Made by a program: the position numbers and the translations under genes
Notes under the pieces: generated by a model
What the model saw: the letters and a program-made list of their open reading frames with translations, nothing else
The model's database searches: none
Told to the model about the DNA's origin: nothing
In this document: piece after piece, positions 24,413 through 33,442 of the stretch
Layout of the letters: each line of letters starts with the position of its first letter
Position numbering within the stretch: position 1 is the first letter of the stretch
Origin: Blautia coccoides
GTDB taxonomy: Bacteria > Bacillota > Clostridia > Lachnospirales > Lachnospiraceae
Length of the DNA stretch: 64,000 nucleotides
NCBI RefSeq assembly: GCF_034355335.1
Contig: NZ_CP136422.1
Coordinates: 3,258,501 to 3,322,500, forward strand
Direction of reading: 5' to 3'

Positions 24413-25630
24413 CTACGTACAGGAAAAAACTGCACAGACAATGGCACCTCCGCAAATGCTGTTGGCAAGCTCCAGCTCTCCCCCATGCTTTTTGCAGAGC
24501 AGGGCACTGATGGACAACCCGATTCCGAAATGACTGCTGTCCCCTTCCTTATCCCTGTAATAAGGGGATACCGCTTTTGTCAGCTCTTCTTTTGAAAATC
24601 CTCTTCCATCATCTTTTACATACAGGCGCAAGGGGCCTTCCTCACGCTGGGCTTCCAGGAGCACTTCCACCTTCTTCTGCGCATAGCGAAGCGCATTTGA
24701 AAGAAGATTCTCCGCCACTTCCATCACAAAAGAATCATCTGCCAGCAGCTTTGTCTCCGGATTTCCCATTAGCTTCACTTGGATCTCCATACCCTCTGTC
24801 TCCTGTAAAGGTACTGCTGTCTCCCGGATCTTATCGCAAAGGAGTGCCAGAGTAATACTTTTCTTTTTGGGTATTCGTTCTTCCATACTGTGGATTTCTT
24901 TCATAGTACCGCCAAAGTTCTCCAGCCGGCCCAGTTGTTCCTGCATGGTATGAAGAATTTCCATAACCTTCTCCTCCTGCAGACGGCCATCCGGGTAAAA
25001 ACGCAGCAACAGATCCACATACCCCTGCATAACCGTAAGCGGAGTGCGCAGATCGTGGGCAAATGCCGCATTCAGAGTCCTCTGGTCCTCTGTCTGCTTC
25101 CAGAGGTTCTCCTGATAGGCGATGAGCTTCAGCCGCATATCATCCAGGCACCTGCAGAGTTGTCCCATTTCGTCCGCACTCTCGTACCTGCAGGAATATC
25201 CCATATCGTTTCCGGAAATGTGCCGGGCTGCGTCTGTCATAATATTAATGGGAATCTTCAACTTATTTCTGTAATACAGTATGGATACAAACGCGATCGC
25301 CAGAACAGAGTACAGCAGAACACAACCATACTGCAGAATATTGATGACTTCCAGAAGAATGATGTCTGTCTTTGTCAGCTCTTTTTCCGGCACATAATAT
25401 TCAAGAGTGAAAACACTATTCTTATCCTTATCCAATACATTCTTAGACTCCTTATGCATGTATGGCGTCTCAATGATTCGTTTCCAGCCATTGCAGGTCT
25501 GTATGGTCATGGCAGAGGCCAGACAGATTGCCAATACCGCCACAAAAATGTAAAGGCGCAGAGATTTTTTCAGGTTCAGATTCCTGATCTTCTTTCCCAG
25601 ATTCTCCAGATATCCCTCTATCCAATCCAT
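24413..25630 (-). CDS. Sensor histidine kinase of the second ABC locus
   Basis: 405 residues from the ATG at 25630 (GGGAG upstream). TM1 is at about 25-45 and TM2 at about 105-127, with an external loop of about 60 residues, followed by a HAMP domain (to about 185). The H-box FAHDLRTPLTVMQGYVDLL carries the phospho-His; N-box NLLSNALRYAQKK, G1 DDGRGFSKEEL and G2 FGIGLSISALLCKKHGG are intact. Its start lies within the 3' end of the response-regulator gene, overlapping by about 13 bp. It presumably senses the substrate handled by the neighbouring exporter. Reminiscent of CprK-type lantibiotic-response kinases by context only. Confidence 0.87.
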   Translation of the reverse strand: MDWIEGYLENLGKKIRNLNLKKSLRLYIFVAVLAICLASAMTIQTCNGWKRIIETPYMHKESKNVLDKDKNSVFTLEYYVPEKELTKTDIILLEVINILQYGCVLLYSVLAIAFVSILYYRNKLKIPINIMTDAARHISGNDMGYSCRYESADEMGQLCRCLDDMRLKLIAYQENLWKQTEDQRTLNAAFAHDLRTPLTVMQGYVDLLLRFYPDGRLQEEKVMEILHTMQEQLGRLENFGGTMKEIHSMEERIPKKKSITLALLCDKIRETAVPLQETEGMEIQVKLMGNPETKLLADDSFVMEVAENLLSNALRYAQKKVEVLLEAQREEGPLRLYVKDDGRGFSKEELTKAVSPYYRDKEGDSSHFGIGLSISALLCKKHGGELELANSICGGAIVCAVFSCT

Positions 25631-26292
25631 TGATATCCCACTCCCCAAACAGTTTCTATATAGTCATGCTTTGTATATTTTTTCAGTTTCTGCCTGATCC
25701 TTCTGATATGCTCCATGATAATACTGCTGTCCCCATCCCCGTCATAGCCGCGGACCGCTTCATATATGCGTTCTTTGCTGAAGACCTGCTTCTTGTGCAT
25801 GGACAGAAATTCTATGAGATCAAATTCCATCCTGGTAAAAGGAATCTGTACACTGTCATAAAATACTTTTCTCTGTGAATAATTGATAACCAGTTTTCCC
25901 TGAAATTGCAGTTGTTCTCTGGATGCCAGCCGTTTCTCACGCCTCAGATGAGCCAGTATCCTGGCATCCAGTTCATCCATGCTGAATGGCTTCATAATGT
26001 AATCATCTCCGCCGATCATCAGTCCATTGATTCTGTCCTGTTCCTCCACCCTTGCGGTGAGAAACAAAATGGGACAGCTCACATGATCCCTGATCCTTCT
26101 GCACACCTCATAGCCGTCCATATCCGGCATATTGATATCAAGAAGGATCATATCCGGCTGTATCTTCATTTTTTCCAGGGCTTCTTCCCCACCTGCCGCT
26201 GTATAGATTTCATATCCCTGCAGCTCAAAATAGTCTCTCAGCATATTACGGATATCCTTTTCATCATCTACGATCAATATTTTTTCAGCCAT
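25618..26292 (-). CDS. OmpR-family response regulator of the second ABC locus
   Basis: 224 residues. Acidic pocket DDEKD, phospho-Asp in MILLDINMPDMDG, Thr in FLTARV, Lys in MKPFSM. The winged-helix effector domain ends YIETVWGVGYQWIG. The ATG at 26292 follows CAGGAGG by five bases; a longer upstream frame lacks such a site. First gene of the regulator-kinase-ATPase-permease-permease unit, which it presumably activates. The 140-bp upstream spacer has a TATAAT without a good -35, as expected for an activated promoter. Confidence 0.9.
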   Translation of the reverse strand: MAEKILIVDDEKDIRNMLRDYFELQGYEIYTAAGGEEALEKMKIQPDMILLDINMPDMDGYEVCRRIRDHVSCPILFLTARVEEQDRINGLMIGGDDYIMKPFSMDELDARILAHLRREKRLASREQLQFQGKLVINYSQRKVFYDSVQIPFTRMEFDLIEFLSMHKKQVFSKERIYEAVRGYDGDGDSSIIMEHIRRIRQKLKKYTKHDYIETVWGVGYQWIG

Positions 26293-26436
26293 TTTTCCTC
26301 CTGTTCTGCTCTGCGGATACACTTTTGAGGATACACGGATCGTTATCCGGGAGCAGTATCATCCATATTATAAACCAGGATAGCAAAAACTTCTCTATAA
26401 AATCCCTACAAATCAAAAAAAGAATTTGTGTCATCC

Positions 26437-26469
26437 AAAAAAGCCGCCGGACATTTCTGCCCGGCAGCT
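26437..26469 (-). terminator. Rho-independent terminator after the epimerase gene
   Basis: On the minus strand AGCTGCCGG (26461-26469) pairs with CCGGCGGCT (26442-26450) through nine pairs with one wobble, followed by TTTTTT. It ends the transcript coming from 27415/28827 before the response-regulator gene. Confidence 0.85.
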
Positions 26470-26521
26470 CTTTCTGCAGTATACTTAAATTAAATTTTAT
26501 AGGTTTCAGCCAGATTTCCAC

Positions 26522-27415
26522 CTATTTGTAAAAAGTCAGGCGGTAGCTTTTTTCAAAAGTTTTCCCTTTTTCCAGAGCAATGATATCCTCTTTTTCAGTA
26601 ATATCCCCCTCAAACCCGTAGTCATCACAGCGCCCCATCCATGGCTCCAGACAGATATAAGGTCCTCCGGGCATTGTCCAAATTCCAAAATTTGTAAAGC
26701 CTTCACACTCCATAGCCACATAGGGTGTTCCGTTAGGATACCCGATCCCCACCCATTCAATCTGGGTATCATCAAAGATCAAGGCGTCTCTGTCGAACAT
26801 GTGCTCCGTGATGCGGCATCTGTAATATCCATCCGCCTCTTCCAGGTCCAGGGCATACTCTTTCTTTGCCTCTGCTGTACCACTGTCCCCGTACACTAAT
26901 TTATAACTAAGTGCCGGTCCCTTTTTAAACAAAAGATAATAATCCGTCTGTTTGCTGTCCTGCAGTATAGGGACATTGAAGCCCGGATGGCCTCCAATGG
27001 TAAAATACATGGTCTCTCCGCTTTTATTCACCACGTTCCATTCCACTGTAAGCTGTCTTGCTTCCAGACGGTGGGTAATATACAGTTCAAAGTCAAAAGG
27101 AAAATAACTTTTCGTATCCTTATCTGAAACCAGCCTGTGAATAAGCACCGATTCCGTTTTGCTGATACAGTCAAATACTCTGTCCCTGGCAAATCCATGC
27201 TGGCTGGTATGGTATTCTTTTCCGTCAAGGCGGTATGTATCGTTATGATGCTTTCCTACATTCGGAAAGAGAACAGGCGCATGACGGTTCCAATAGGGGG
27301 GCTTTGCCTGCCACAGCTCTTCTCTCTCATTTTCCTTATCATATACACTGACTAGTTCAGCTCCATGATCCTCCACGGATACTTTTAAATATTCATTCTC
27401 CAAAACCTGTCTCAT
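26522..27415 (-). CDS. Aldose 1-epimerase family protein (LacX/YeaD-like)
   Basis: 297 residues, all-beta galactose-mutarotase fold. Active-site motifs are SQHGFARDR (His, about 84), GGHPGFNVP (His, about 160) and the catalytic Glu in YICLEPWMGRCDD near the C-terminus, the same set as in LacX-type epimerases. The start MRQVLENEYLK is preceded by AAAGGAG. It lies 68 bp downstream of the AraM-type dehydrogenase and ends before a terminator, so the two are likely cotranscribed. It interconverts sugar anomers; the specific sugar is unknown. Confidence 0.87.
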   Translation of the reverse strand: MRQVLENEYLKVSVEDHGAELVSVYDKENEREELWQAKPPYWNRHAPVLFPNVGKHHNDTYRLDGKEYHTSQHGFARDRVFDCISKTESVLIHRLVSDKDTKSYFPFDFELYITHRLEARQLTVEWNVVNKSGETMYFTIGGHPGFNVPILQDSKQTDYYLLFKKGPALSYKLVYGDSGTAEAKKEYALDLEEADGYYRCRITEHMFDRDALIFDDTQIEWVGIGYPNGTPYVAMECEGFTNFGIWTMPGGPYICLEPWMGRCDDYGFEGDITEKEDIIALEKGKTFEKSYRLTFYK

Positions 27416-27483
27416 GACTCTAAGCTCCTTTTTTGTTCGTTGCTTACAGTTTATCACAGACAAGCCGGCCGACGCAATGTCAA

Positions 27484-28827
27484 TTATGCTTTATATATTT
27501 CCTCGATCAGCTCACTGCTGAATTCTTCCTGAAGATCCAGGTCAAACAAAAGCTGCAGAAGTCCAAAACGGTTTCTCAGATCCTTTGCATAGTAAATGCT
27601 CCGTTTGAAAACATCCTCTGTCACCTGAATCTGATCCGGAGCATACGGTGCCTCCATGGATTTCAGGATATCAATAATAGTCTCTGCCTTCGGCAGTTCA
27701 TCAATGAGCGCTTGGATCTTATCCAGGTTCTGCAGATAAGCCTCTCTTCTTCTTGTTACTTCCTTATCCTTATTTTTGCCGATAGACTGCTCCAGCTTCA
27801 GCACACCCGGCGCCGCCGGTCCATAGGCTGCCTCAATTTCACCGCTCCAGGCACTATAGTCAAAATGCGGCAGACTGCCGGGCACTGCCTCTTTCCCAAG
27901 AGTTCTCAATTTTTCGTACATCTTAATGGCTGCCACGGTTCCAATCCCTACTTTTGTGCCGTGAAGAGGATCCGGCTGCTGATCAAGTAAAAACATCATC
28001 TCCCAATAGTGGGACATGTGATGCTCACTTCCTGAGGCCGGTCTGGAATTACCGATATAGCTCATGACAATACCGCTCAGTACAAGGCCTTCCATAATAG
28101 CTGCCACTGCCTCTTTATCCCTTTGTGCAGCTCTTTTAGCATTGTCCACTACCTTCTGGATGGATTCTCTCACCATATCCGCCATTTCCGGGCAGTAATA
28201 TTCCCCATTAATAATATGGGCAAGCTGCCAGTCTGTCAGGCAGACATATTTTCCCAGAATATCACCTGCACCTGCTGCGATCATAGACAAAGGCGCCTGA
28301 GCCAGAATATCCAAATCTCCGATTATGACTTTGGCCGTATGCGCTTCATATGTGGTTTTCAGGTGTTTTATAATAAGGGGGGATACATTGGAGGCATAGC
28401 CATCCATAGACGGTGCTGTTCCCACAATATAATAATCCAGATTCATCTTAAAACTGATGAAACGGCACAGATCATTGATCGTACCGGAACCCACTCCAAT
28501 AATCAGATCACAGTCTCTGTCAATCTCTGTAAGGAAATAGGTAACGGCATCCTCATCCGGTACCAGTTCCTTGTCCTGGAATATGATCGTCTGGTATGTA
28601 TACTCCGCTTTTTCAAGCACTGCGCATACCTTTTCACCTGCGACTTTCTGCGTATTGATATCACTGACAACACAGAGCTTTTTATAGTCGTGTTTTTTAA
28701 GAATTTCAGGCAGACGCTCAATTGCGTTCTCCTCAATGATAATATCCTCAATGCTGCATACATGGGTTCTTCCACAGGAACAGTGATAGGGTTTTTCCAG
28801 GTATTCTTTCCAGTTTGTCTTTTCCAT
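27484..28827 (-). CDS. araM: sn-glycerol-1-phosphate dehydrogenase (AraM/EgsA type)
   Basis: 447 residues of the iron/alcohol-dehydrogenase-like fold. NAD-binding GVGSGTINDLCRFIS (about 105-119), substrate loop GTAPSMDGYASNVSPLI, and metal-binding residues in AGAGDILGKY (Asp) and ASGSEHHMSHYWE and DPLHGTKVGIG (His). A cysteine-rich lead YHCSCGRTHVC at 14-24 is common in the bacterial AraM group. Reduces dihydroxyacetone phosphate to glycerol-1-phosphate, as shown for the Bacillus enzyme; an arabinose or lipid role is not settled. Repeats lie upstream (28972-29005). The downstream epimerase may act with it in sugar-derived phosphate metabolism. Confidence 0.85.
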   Translation of the reverse strand: MEKTNWKEYLEKPYHCSCGRTHVCSIEDIIIEENAIERLPEILKKHDYKKLCVVSDINTQKVAGEKVCAVLEKAEYTYQTIIFQDKELVPDEDAVTYFLTEIDRDCDLIIGVGSGTINDLCRFISFKMNLDYYIVGTAPSMDGYASNVSPLIIKHLKTTYEAHTAKVIIGDLDILAQAPLSMIAAGAGDILGKYVCLTDWQLAHIINGEYYCPEMADMVRESIQKVVDNAKRAAQRDKEAVAAIMEGLVLSGIVMSYIGNSRPASGSEHHMSHYWEMMFLLDQQPDPLHGTKVGIGTVAAIKMYEKLRTLGKEAVPGSLPHFDYSAWSGEIEAAYGPAAPGVLKLEQSIGKNKDKEVTRRREAYLQNLDKIQALIDELPKAETIIDILKSMEAPYAPDQIQVTEDVFKRSIYYAKDLRNRFGLLQLLFDLDLQEEFSSELIEEIYKA

Positions 28828-28971
28828 AATTTTGTTCTAATCCTTTCCGTCAGTATCTGTTCTTTGCAGCCTGCTGTGTGCGGCCGGAATCTTGATCGCA
28901 ATTTCTTATAAGCACACTCTGGTACAAACAAAAAATCAGCCACAGGCCATGAGGCTTTATCTCTTGATTTT

Positions 28972-29005
28972 AAGACATAAGCCGAGACAAGCCAAGACAT
29001 AAGCC
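28972..29005. repeat. Short direct repeats AAGACATAAGCC
   Basis: AAGACATAAGCC at 28972-28983 and 28994-29005 flank GAGACAAGCC, giving three AAGCC ends at 10-12 bp spacing, about one helical turn. Nearby CTCTTGAT copies flank the array. The position 150-180 bp upstream of araM suggests an activator or repressor binding array. Confidence 0.6.
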
Positions 29006-29202
29006 TCTTGATATCTGTTCTTAACTATAGCAGATTCTTTTTGAATGTCAAATTTGTATTCAAAATATTAATTTATAGTATTATTAATATTTTAAATTAT
29101 TAACAAGTTTGAATGCTTTTTTGCCGGTGTTCTTCGCAGAATCAATTGTCCAATCAATATACACGGATCAATTGGCAGTTTAATCATTAGATCTATTGTC
29201 AG

Positions 29203-29296
29203 ATCATTCACAGGACTTTTGCTAAATCATTCATTAGGACATTTGCTAAATTATTCACAGGGCTTTTGCTAAATCATCCATCAGGGCTTTTGCCAA
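29203..29296. repeat. Tandem 23/24-bp repeat, four units
   Basis: Four head-to-tail degenerate units beginning ATCATTCA and ending TTTGCTAA or TTTGCCAA, alternately 23 and 24 bp long (29203, 29226, 29250, 29273). There are no spacers of unique sequence between units, so this is not a CRISPR. The partial motif continues upstream (ATCATTAG near 29183). It lies between the kinase-like gene and araM. Confidence 0.75.
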
Positions 29297-29320
29297 ATTA
29301 ATCATTTAGTCAATCACCGT

Positions 29321-29926
29321 CTAAATATTCGAGAGAATTCCCTGCAATTCCTCTGTTATACGCTGTAAATCCACTTTTGAAAAATCCGTGGTATCAATCT
29401 CCAAAACCGGTCCCGGAATCTGAAAATCTGCCATCCCCCTCTCCGTAATCCCTCGGATAAAATCTTCCTGCCCAAGAACCGGCTGTGCATTCATCTCTGC
29501 TTTCTCTTTTATTTCCGGATAATGATCATTGACAACATGGCCTCTATGTCTGTCAGAAGAACTGTTTCTCTCTGTCATTCTTTGAAAAAGCACATGGGGA
29601 TCACCGGTAAGCCGCACTGTCACTGCCTGATAACCATATATTCCAAGCAGTGACCGGATACCTGGTTTTGAAACATTCTCGAAATTATTTTCCAATATAA
29701 AAGGCTGTCCCATCTTCATCATCTGTTCGGCAAAATAATACATAATTTCCATAGCACCTGTTCCAAGACTGACTTTTTCTGTCCTCGAATGAAATCCAAC
29801 TGTATCAAATAAAATTTCTTTAATTTTGTCTTTTGATATGACCGGAATATGCAGCGCCTCAGACAGATACTCTGCCATAGTGCTTTTGCCGGATGCCGGA
29901 ATGCCTGTCACTAAGATACCGTACAT
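29321..29926 (-). CDS. Small P-loop kinase / AAA_33-type ATPase
   Basis: 201 residues. P-loop GIPASGKST at 8-16, then DKIKEILFDTVGF, a lid-like arginine-rich segment MTERNSSSDRHRGH (about 115-128) and ENNFE (about 79), matching the nucleotide/sugar-kinase-like AAA_33 group that includes gluconate-kinase-like and zeta-toxin-like folds. GGGGGAG precedes the ATG. It starts 12 bp downstream of a DeoR-family repressor gene in the same direction, so an unidentified small metabolite, perhaps a sugar, is a plausible substrate. I do not recognise a specific function. Confidence 0.75.
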   Translation of the reverse strand: MYGILVTGIPASGKSTMAEYLSEALHIPVISKDKIKEILFDTVGFHSRTEKVSLGTGAMEIMYYFAEQMMKMGQPFILENNFENVSKPGIRSLLGIYGYQAVTVRLTGDPHVLFQRMTERNSSSDRHRGHVVNDHYPEIKEKAEMNAQPVLGQEDFIRGITERGMADFQIPGPVLEIDTTDFSKVDLQRITEELQGILSNI

Positions 29927-29938
29927 AGCTCTCCCCCT

Positions 29939-30712
29939 CTACACAACCGCAATATCCACCTTCACCTTTCGCTTTTCCGCCTGGAGAACAAAATCTTCAG
30001 AAACCTGGTCATCGGTGATCAGAAGGTCATAGGCGGTGATCGGACAGACCGAATGGATCGACTTTCTTCCCAGTTTCTCAGAGGGATATACACCTATATT
30101 CATAGAACTGTTTTTCATGATCAGCCTTCCCAGCTCCACTCCTGCACTGCTGTGGAGGGATGCACCATTTTCAACGGACAGAGCTGTGTGTGACAGAAAT
30201 GCTTTGTCCAGACTTATATTTTTCATCATCTGTATCGTATAGAAATCGTGGCAGTGGCCCCGGTGTGACATCTCTCCCCCAAGTAATATAGCCGAGACAT
30301 TCAGGTGTTTTCTCAGCTCGTCAGCCACTGTCACGGAATTGGTCACTACTGTAAAAGGAAAATCAGCAGGCAGGTGTTTCGCCATATAATAACCGGCCGC
30401 GGAAGTAGTCAAATATATCACATCATTTTCCGAAATATATTCCACTGCCTTTTTTGCCGCCGCAAGGCATCGCTGGTCAATATTTGTATTTTCTTTGGGA
30501 TTATACAGCTTCTCCGGCACCTTACCTATGGGGCCTGTACTGATCGCACCCCCGTGTGTCCTCTTTAAAAGCCCTCTGCTCTCCAGAGAACGCAGATCTC
30601 TTCTGACACAATCAGAAGAAACTTTAAAATGCTCTTGTATTTCATTCACTGTTATATGACCCGATGCATTTACCATATCCACGATCATCTTTTGCCGTTC
30701 TTCCATAAACAT
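29939..30712 (-). CDS. DeoR-family transcriptional regulator
   Basis: 257 residues. The N-terminal DeoR winged helix (MEERQKMIVDMVNASGHITVNEIQEHFKVSSDCVRRDLRSLESRGLLKRTHGGA, about 3-56) is followed by the DeoRC sugar-phosphate sensor domain with VIYLTTSAAGYYMAKHL and AILLGGEMSHRGHCHD. AGGAGA precedes the ATG. It probably represses the small kinase gene that follows and perhaps araM; the usual ligands are phosphorylated sugars or polyols. Confidence 0.88.
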   Translation of the reverse strand: MFMEERQKMIVDMVNASGHITVNEIQEHFKVSSDCVRRDLRSLESRGLLKRTHGGAISTGPIGKVPEKLYNPKENTNIDQRCLAAAKKAVEYISENDVIYLTTSAAGYYMAKHLPADFPFTVVTNSVTVADELRKHLNVSAILLGGEMSHRGHCHDFYTIQMMKNISLDKAFLSHTALSVENGASLHSSAGVELGRLIMKNSSMNIGVYPSEKLGRKSIHSVCPITAYDLLITDDQVSEDFVLQAEKRKVKVDIAVV

Positions 30713-31790
30713 GACTTCCTTCTCCCTTCCGTATCACTATAATAAAATTTTCATATTTTTTATAAGCAGGTACCTGAAATTTTTTATAGAATATTAGTTT
30801 ATTAGCTGTGAATAACTCTTTTTATTTTAATGGGTCTTTGGCTTTTTAAGTTTTATGATTTTTTAATTCTTTAAACTTTTGTTCTTTAAATTCTTTATAT
30901 ACTTTGACATAAAGCGAATAGTACCTTACATTACTCTACACCTTAAAAATTTGATCAATTCTCATTTTACTTGTTTTCTAATTTTTGTCCTCATTCTTAT
31001 TCTTATTTATGTTTATTCTTATTTGTTTATACTTATTTTGCGTATTTTTTGTGCATGTATTCACCTGTTTTGTTCTTATTTATTCTCATTCGTCTTTATT
31101 CTCATCATTCAATGCGTACTATCACTTATAGATAATTATATATTACGCTTTCCATTATTTTTTTTCAAGTTCAAACAAGAATTTATTTACTTTTATGCAT
31201 TCTTATAATCTGTCTCAAGCTATCTCCTACTTATGTTCTTTTCTTGTATCAATCATTAAATGAACTTCTCTCACCGTAAACCCGTCGGTTCTCATCACCC
31301 TTGCACAATTCCAAACGTTACTATTCAGCCTTTCGGCTTCATAGCAACAAAAGCATGCACACAGACTGCAAAAACGCAATCTGGCGCGTGGCTGCCTCGA
31401 GATTGTCTTGCTAATGCAAGGCAACACCTCGCGGGACAGTGGAAGGCTGAACTGTTACTTCCATACGGAACAATCGTCATTAAAACGCATTGTCTAAACA
31501 CAAAAACAAATAAAAAGCATCTTCCAAATCGGACATATCACACTCACACAGTACAGTGTAAAATAACCGGTTTGAAAAATGCTCTTATATACAAGTTAAT
31601 TTTATTAATTTAAGACTTGTAACTGTAAGGATATTGAACAGCTACAGACTAAATCCGCGCAAAATCACCGTCAGTTATAAGGATGTCTGCCCGGTTGATA
31701 AATAACTTCTTGCGCTCAGCACAGTAAATGTACAGATCTGTAAAATAGTTACCACAAAATATATTAAAGAATAACTTCTTGTCTTATCAT
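30713..31790. other. Long AT-rich spacer without a credible gene
   Basis: 1,078 bp. The first half (30713-31260) is extremely T-rich on the plus strand with repeated TTCTTATT and TTTATTC words. A 109-codon frame (30879-31208) exists there, but it is only Phe/Leu/Ile/Tyr low-complexity, without a ribosome binding site, and I do not call it. The second half contains a structured repeat (31316-31465) and plain AT-rich sequence to the LacI gene end. Confidence 0.65.
31316..31465. repeat. Structured MITE/BIME-like repeat
   Basis: Outer imperfect inverted repeat: GTTACTATTCAGCCTT (31317-31332) against AAGGCTGAACTGTTAC (31443-31458). Inside are AGACTGC/GCAATCT and a perfect CTTGC-TAAT-GCAAG stem (31408-31421), then AACACCTCGCGG (31423-31434). 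GC content is clearly higher than around it. A related core word, AACACCTCGCGG, recurs at 33270-33281. It could be an interspersed repeat or a structured RNA. Confidence 0.55.
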
Positions 31791-32873
31791 CTATTTTATT
31801 TTTGGATAGGAACTGCTGCCTCTGACCACAAGACGTGGTTCGTATTCAATGTGATGGATCATATTTTCCCCGCTGCTGCTGTTTTTTGTTTTCTGCTCCC
31901 CCATTTCCTGAATAAGAATCTCGCAGGCATCTTCCCCTTTCTTTGAAACATAATGCTCCACTGTAGTCAAATCAATGCCTCTAAGGCCGGAAAAAAGAAG
32001 ATTGTCACACCCAATAACTGAAATATCTTCCGGGATCCTGTATTTTTCTCTCAGCAGCGCATCCCTGATTCCCAGCGCAACCATGTCGTTGGTCCCCGCA
32101 ATGGCTGTAATCTGAGGAACTTGCTGGATCAACTCTAAGGTCAGTTCATATCCTGTTCTGTATTCCATGTCAATTTCCTGAAACATAATATCCATCTCTT
32201 TTGGAAGACTTCTGACATATACTCCGTCCGAACAGCCCGCAGCTGCAAATGTATCACAGAACCCCTTAATCCTTGCCCTCCTGGCAGACTGCCGCTCTGT
32301 CAGAGGTGTAGAGATAAATCCGACCTTTCGGTGGCCCAACTCCAACAAATACTCAGCAAGCATACATCCCATTTTTTCGCTGTTCAGCTCTACTGTATCT
32401 ATCCCTGAAACCACATCCTTTTCACCGATCAGAACAACCGGTATCTTCTTTGCCACATTTTGCAAAGATTCCGGGAAGGTGGGGGCAAAGGTGTATATAA
32501 CCCCTGATGGATTTAGTTTTTCTATCTTCTTTAAATATTTTTCTTCAGTCTGATAGTCCCTTCTAGTATTACATAGAAAAACATCAAATTTATTCTTCTG
32601 TGCCGTCTTTTCTATTCCCTGTATCAGGGAAAAATAGTATGGATTCGTGAAATTCGGACAGACCACAAATATCGTACCACGCATACGTATTCTGGACACA
32701 CGTGGTTTTTTCTCGTTAGTATATCCCAGTTCTTTTGCTGCTTGTTCAACTTTTTTTATCGTATCTCTGGAAAAAGAAACATTATATTTTTGATTTAGTA
32801 CCATTGATACTGTGGCCTGGGAAACCCCTGCTCTCTTTGCCACATCTGTTGATGTCACTTTCTTTCGATTCAT
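31791..32873 (-). CDS. LacI-family transcriptional regulator
   Basis: 360 residues. The N-terminal LacI helix-turn-helix VTSTDVAKRAGVSQATVSMVLNQKYNVSFSRDTIKKVEQAAKELGY (5-51) is followed by a periplasmic-binding-type sensor domain with FVVCPNFTNPYYFSLIQGIE, the nested GVIYTFAPT and VSVIGCDNLLFSG-type C-terminal motif. GAGGAAAG precedes the ATG. No carbohydrate genes are adjacent: it is flanked by 1,078 bp and 739 bp of non-coding repeat-rich DNA, so its target operon is not visible in this window. Confidence 0.9.
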   Translation of the reverse strand: MNRKKVTSTDVAKRAGVSQATVSMVLNQKYNVSFSRDTIKKVEQAAKELGYTNEKKPRVSRIRMRGTIFVVCPNFTNPYYFSLIQGIEKTAQKNKFDVFLCNTRRDYQTEEKYLKKIEKLNPSGVIYTFAPTFPESLQNVAKKIPVVLIGEKDVVSGIDTVELNSEKMGCMLAEYLLELGHRKVGFISTPLTERQSARRARIKGFCDTFAAAGCSDGVYVRSLPKEMDIMFQEIDMEYRTGYELTLELIQQVPQITAIAGTNDMVALGIRDALLREKYRIPEDISVIGCDNLLFSGLRGIDLTTVEHYVSKKGEDACEILIQEMGEQKTKNSSSGENMIHHIEYEPRLVVRGSSSYPKIK

Positions 32874-33168
32874 AAACTTTCCTCTGTACTCATCAGCTCT
32901 GTTTGTATTGTGATCGTTCTGTATCGCTGTTTTTCATTGTGCTTTTTCTGCGTTCTATAATTTCTACATTCTATATTTTCCGCATTCTGTATCTTCTGTA
33001 TTCTGCATTGTTTCTGCTAACAATTGCAGAAGAACTGCCGGTAAATTTTGCAGCAGTTGTTTCTTTATACTTTGATTTTTATCTTATCACAAAAAAGCAT
33101 ACGTGACCAGAAGCATATGAAAACCGGCTGTTATTTATTCAGAAACAATTACTATTCACAACCCTAAA

Positions 33169-33289
33169 AAACAGTTCTGCGAATGGTAATATACTTCACA
33201 ATCACGCATACAGAGCATTCCGCTTTATATTTGATCGGATATACCGTGAGTTACATGCACAAACGCAAAGAAACACCTCGCGGAACTGT
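33169..33289. repeat. Imperfect inverted repeat sharing a core with 31316-31465
   Basis: ACAGTTCTGCGA near 33172-33183 is matched by TCGCGGAACTGT near 33276-33287 (one mismatch in 12). It contains AACACCTCGCGG (33270-33281), as does the element at 31316-31465. Interpreted as a degenerate second copy of the same kind of element. Confidence 0.45.
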
Positions 33290-33442
33290 AGCTGTAAACT
33301 GTAAACAATAAGGATCAGCTATACGCATTATAAAGACCCCATCTCTTTTCATAATCTACCATACAATACATAAAATTCATAAAATACAGATCATCTCATA
33401 CCCTTGTCCGATCATCTGCTTGATATGAGTATTCTAAAACAA

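Larger units (their letters stand above)
28828..29320. other. Gene-free spacer with repeats upstream of araM
   Basis: 493 bp without a credible gene. From the araM side: a weak hairpin followed on the minus strand by TTTTTT (about 28928-28955), direct repeats of AAGACATAAGCC (28972-29005), an AT-rich stretch and a tandem repeat of a 23/24-bp unit (29203-29296). The last part is T-rich in both directions. No consensus promoter was found. Confidence 0.6.

Noticed and set aside
29203..29296. Possible CRISPR array
   Set aside because: Units are contiguous with no unique spacers, the repeats are degenerate, and no cas genes are near.
30879..31208. 109-codon open frame of mostly Phe, Leu, Ile and Tyr
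   Set aside because: It follows from the T-rich composition, has no ribosome binding site and resembles no protein family.
31260..31613. 117-codon plus-strand frame in the LacI-side spacer
   Set aside because: It runs through the structured repeat (31316-31465), has no start signal and reads as repeat translation.
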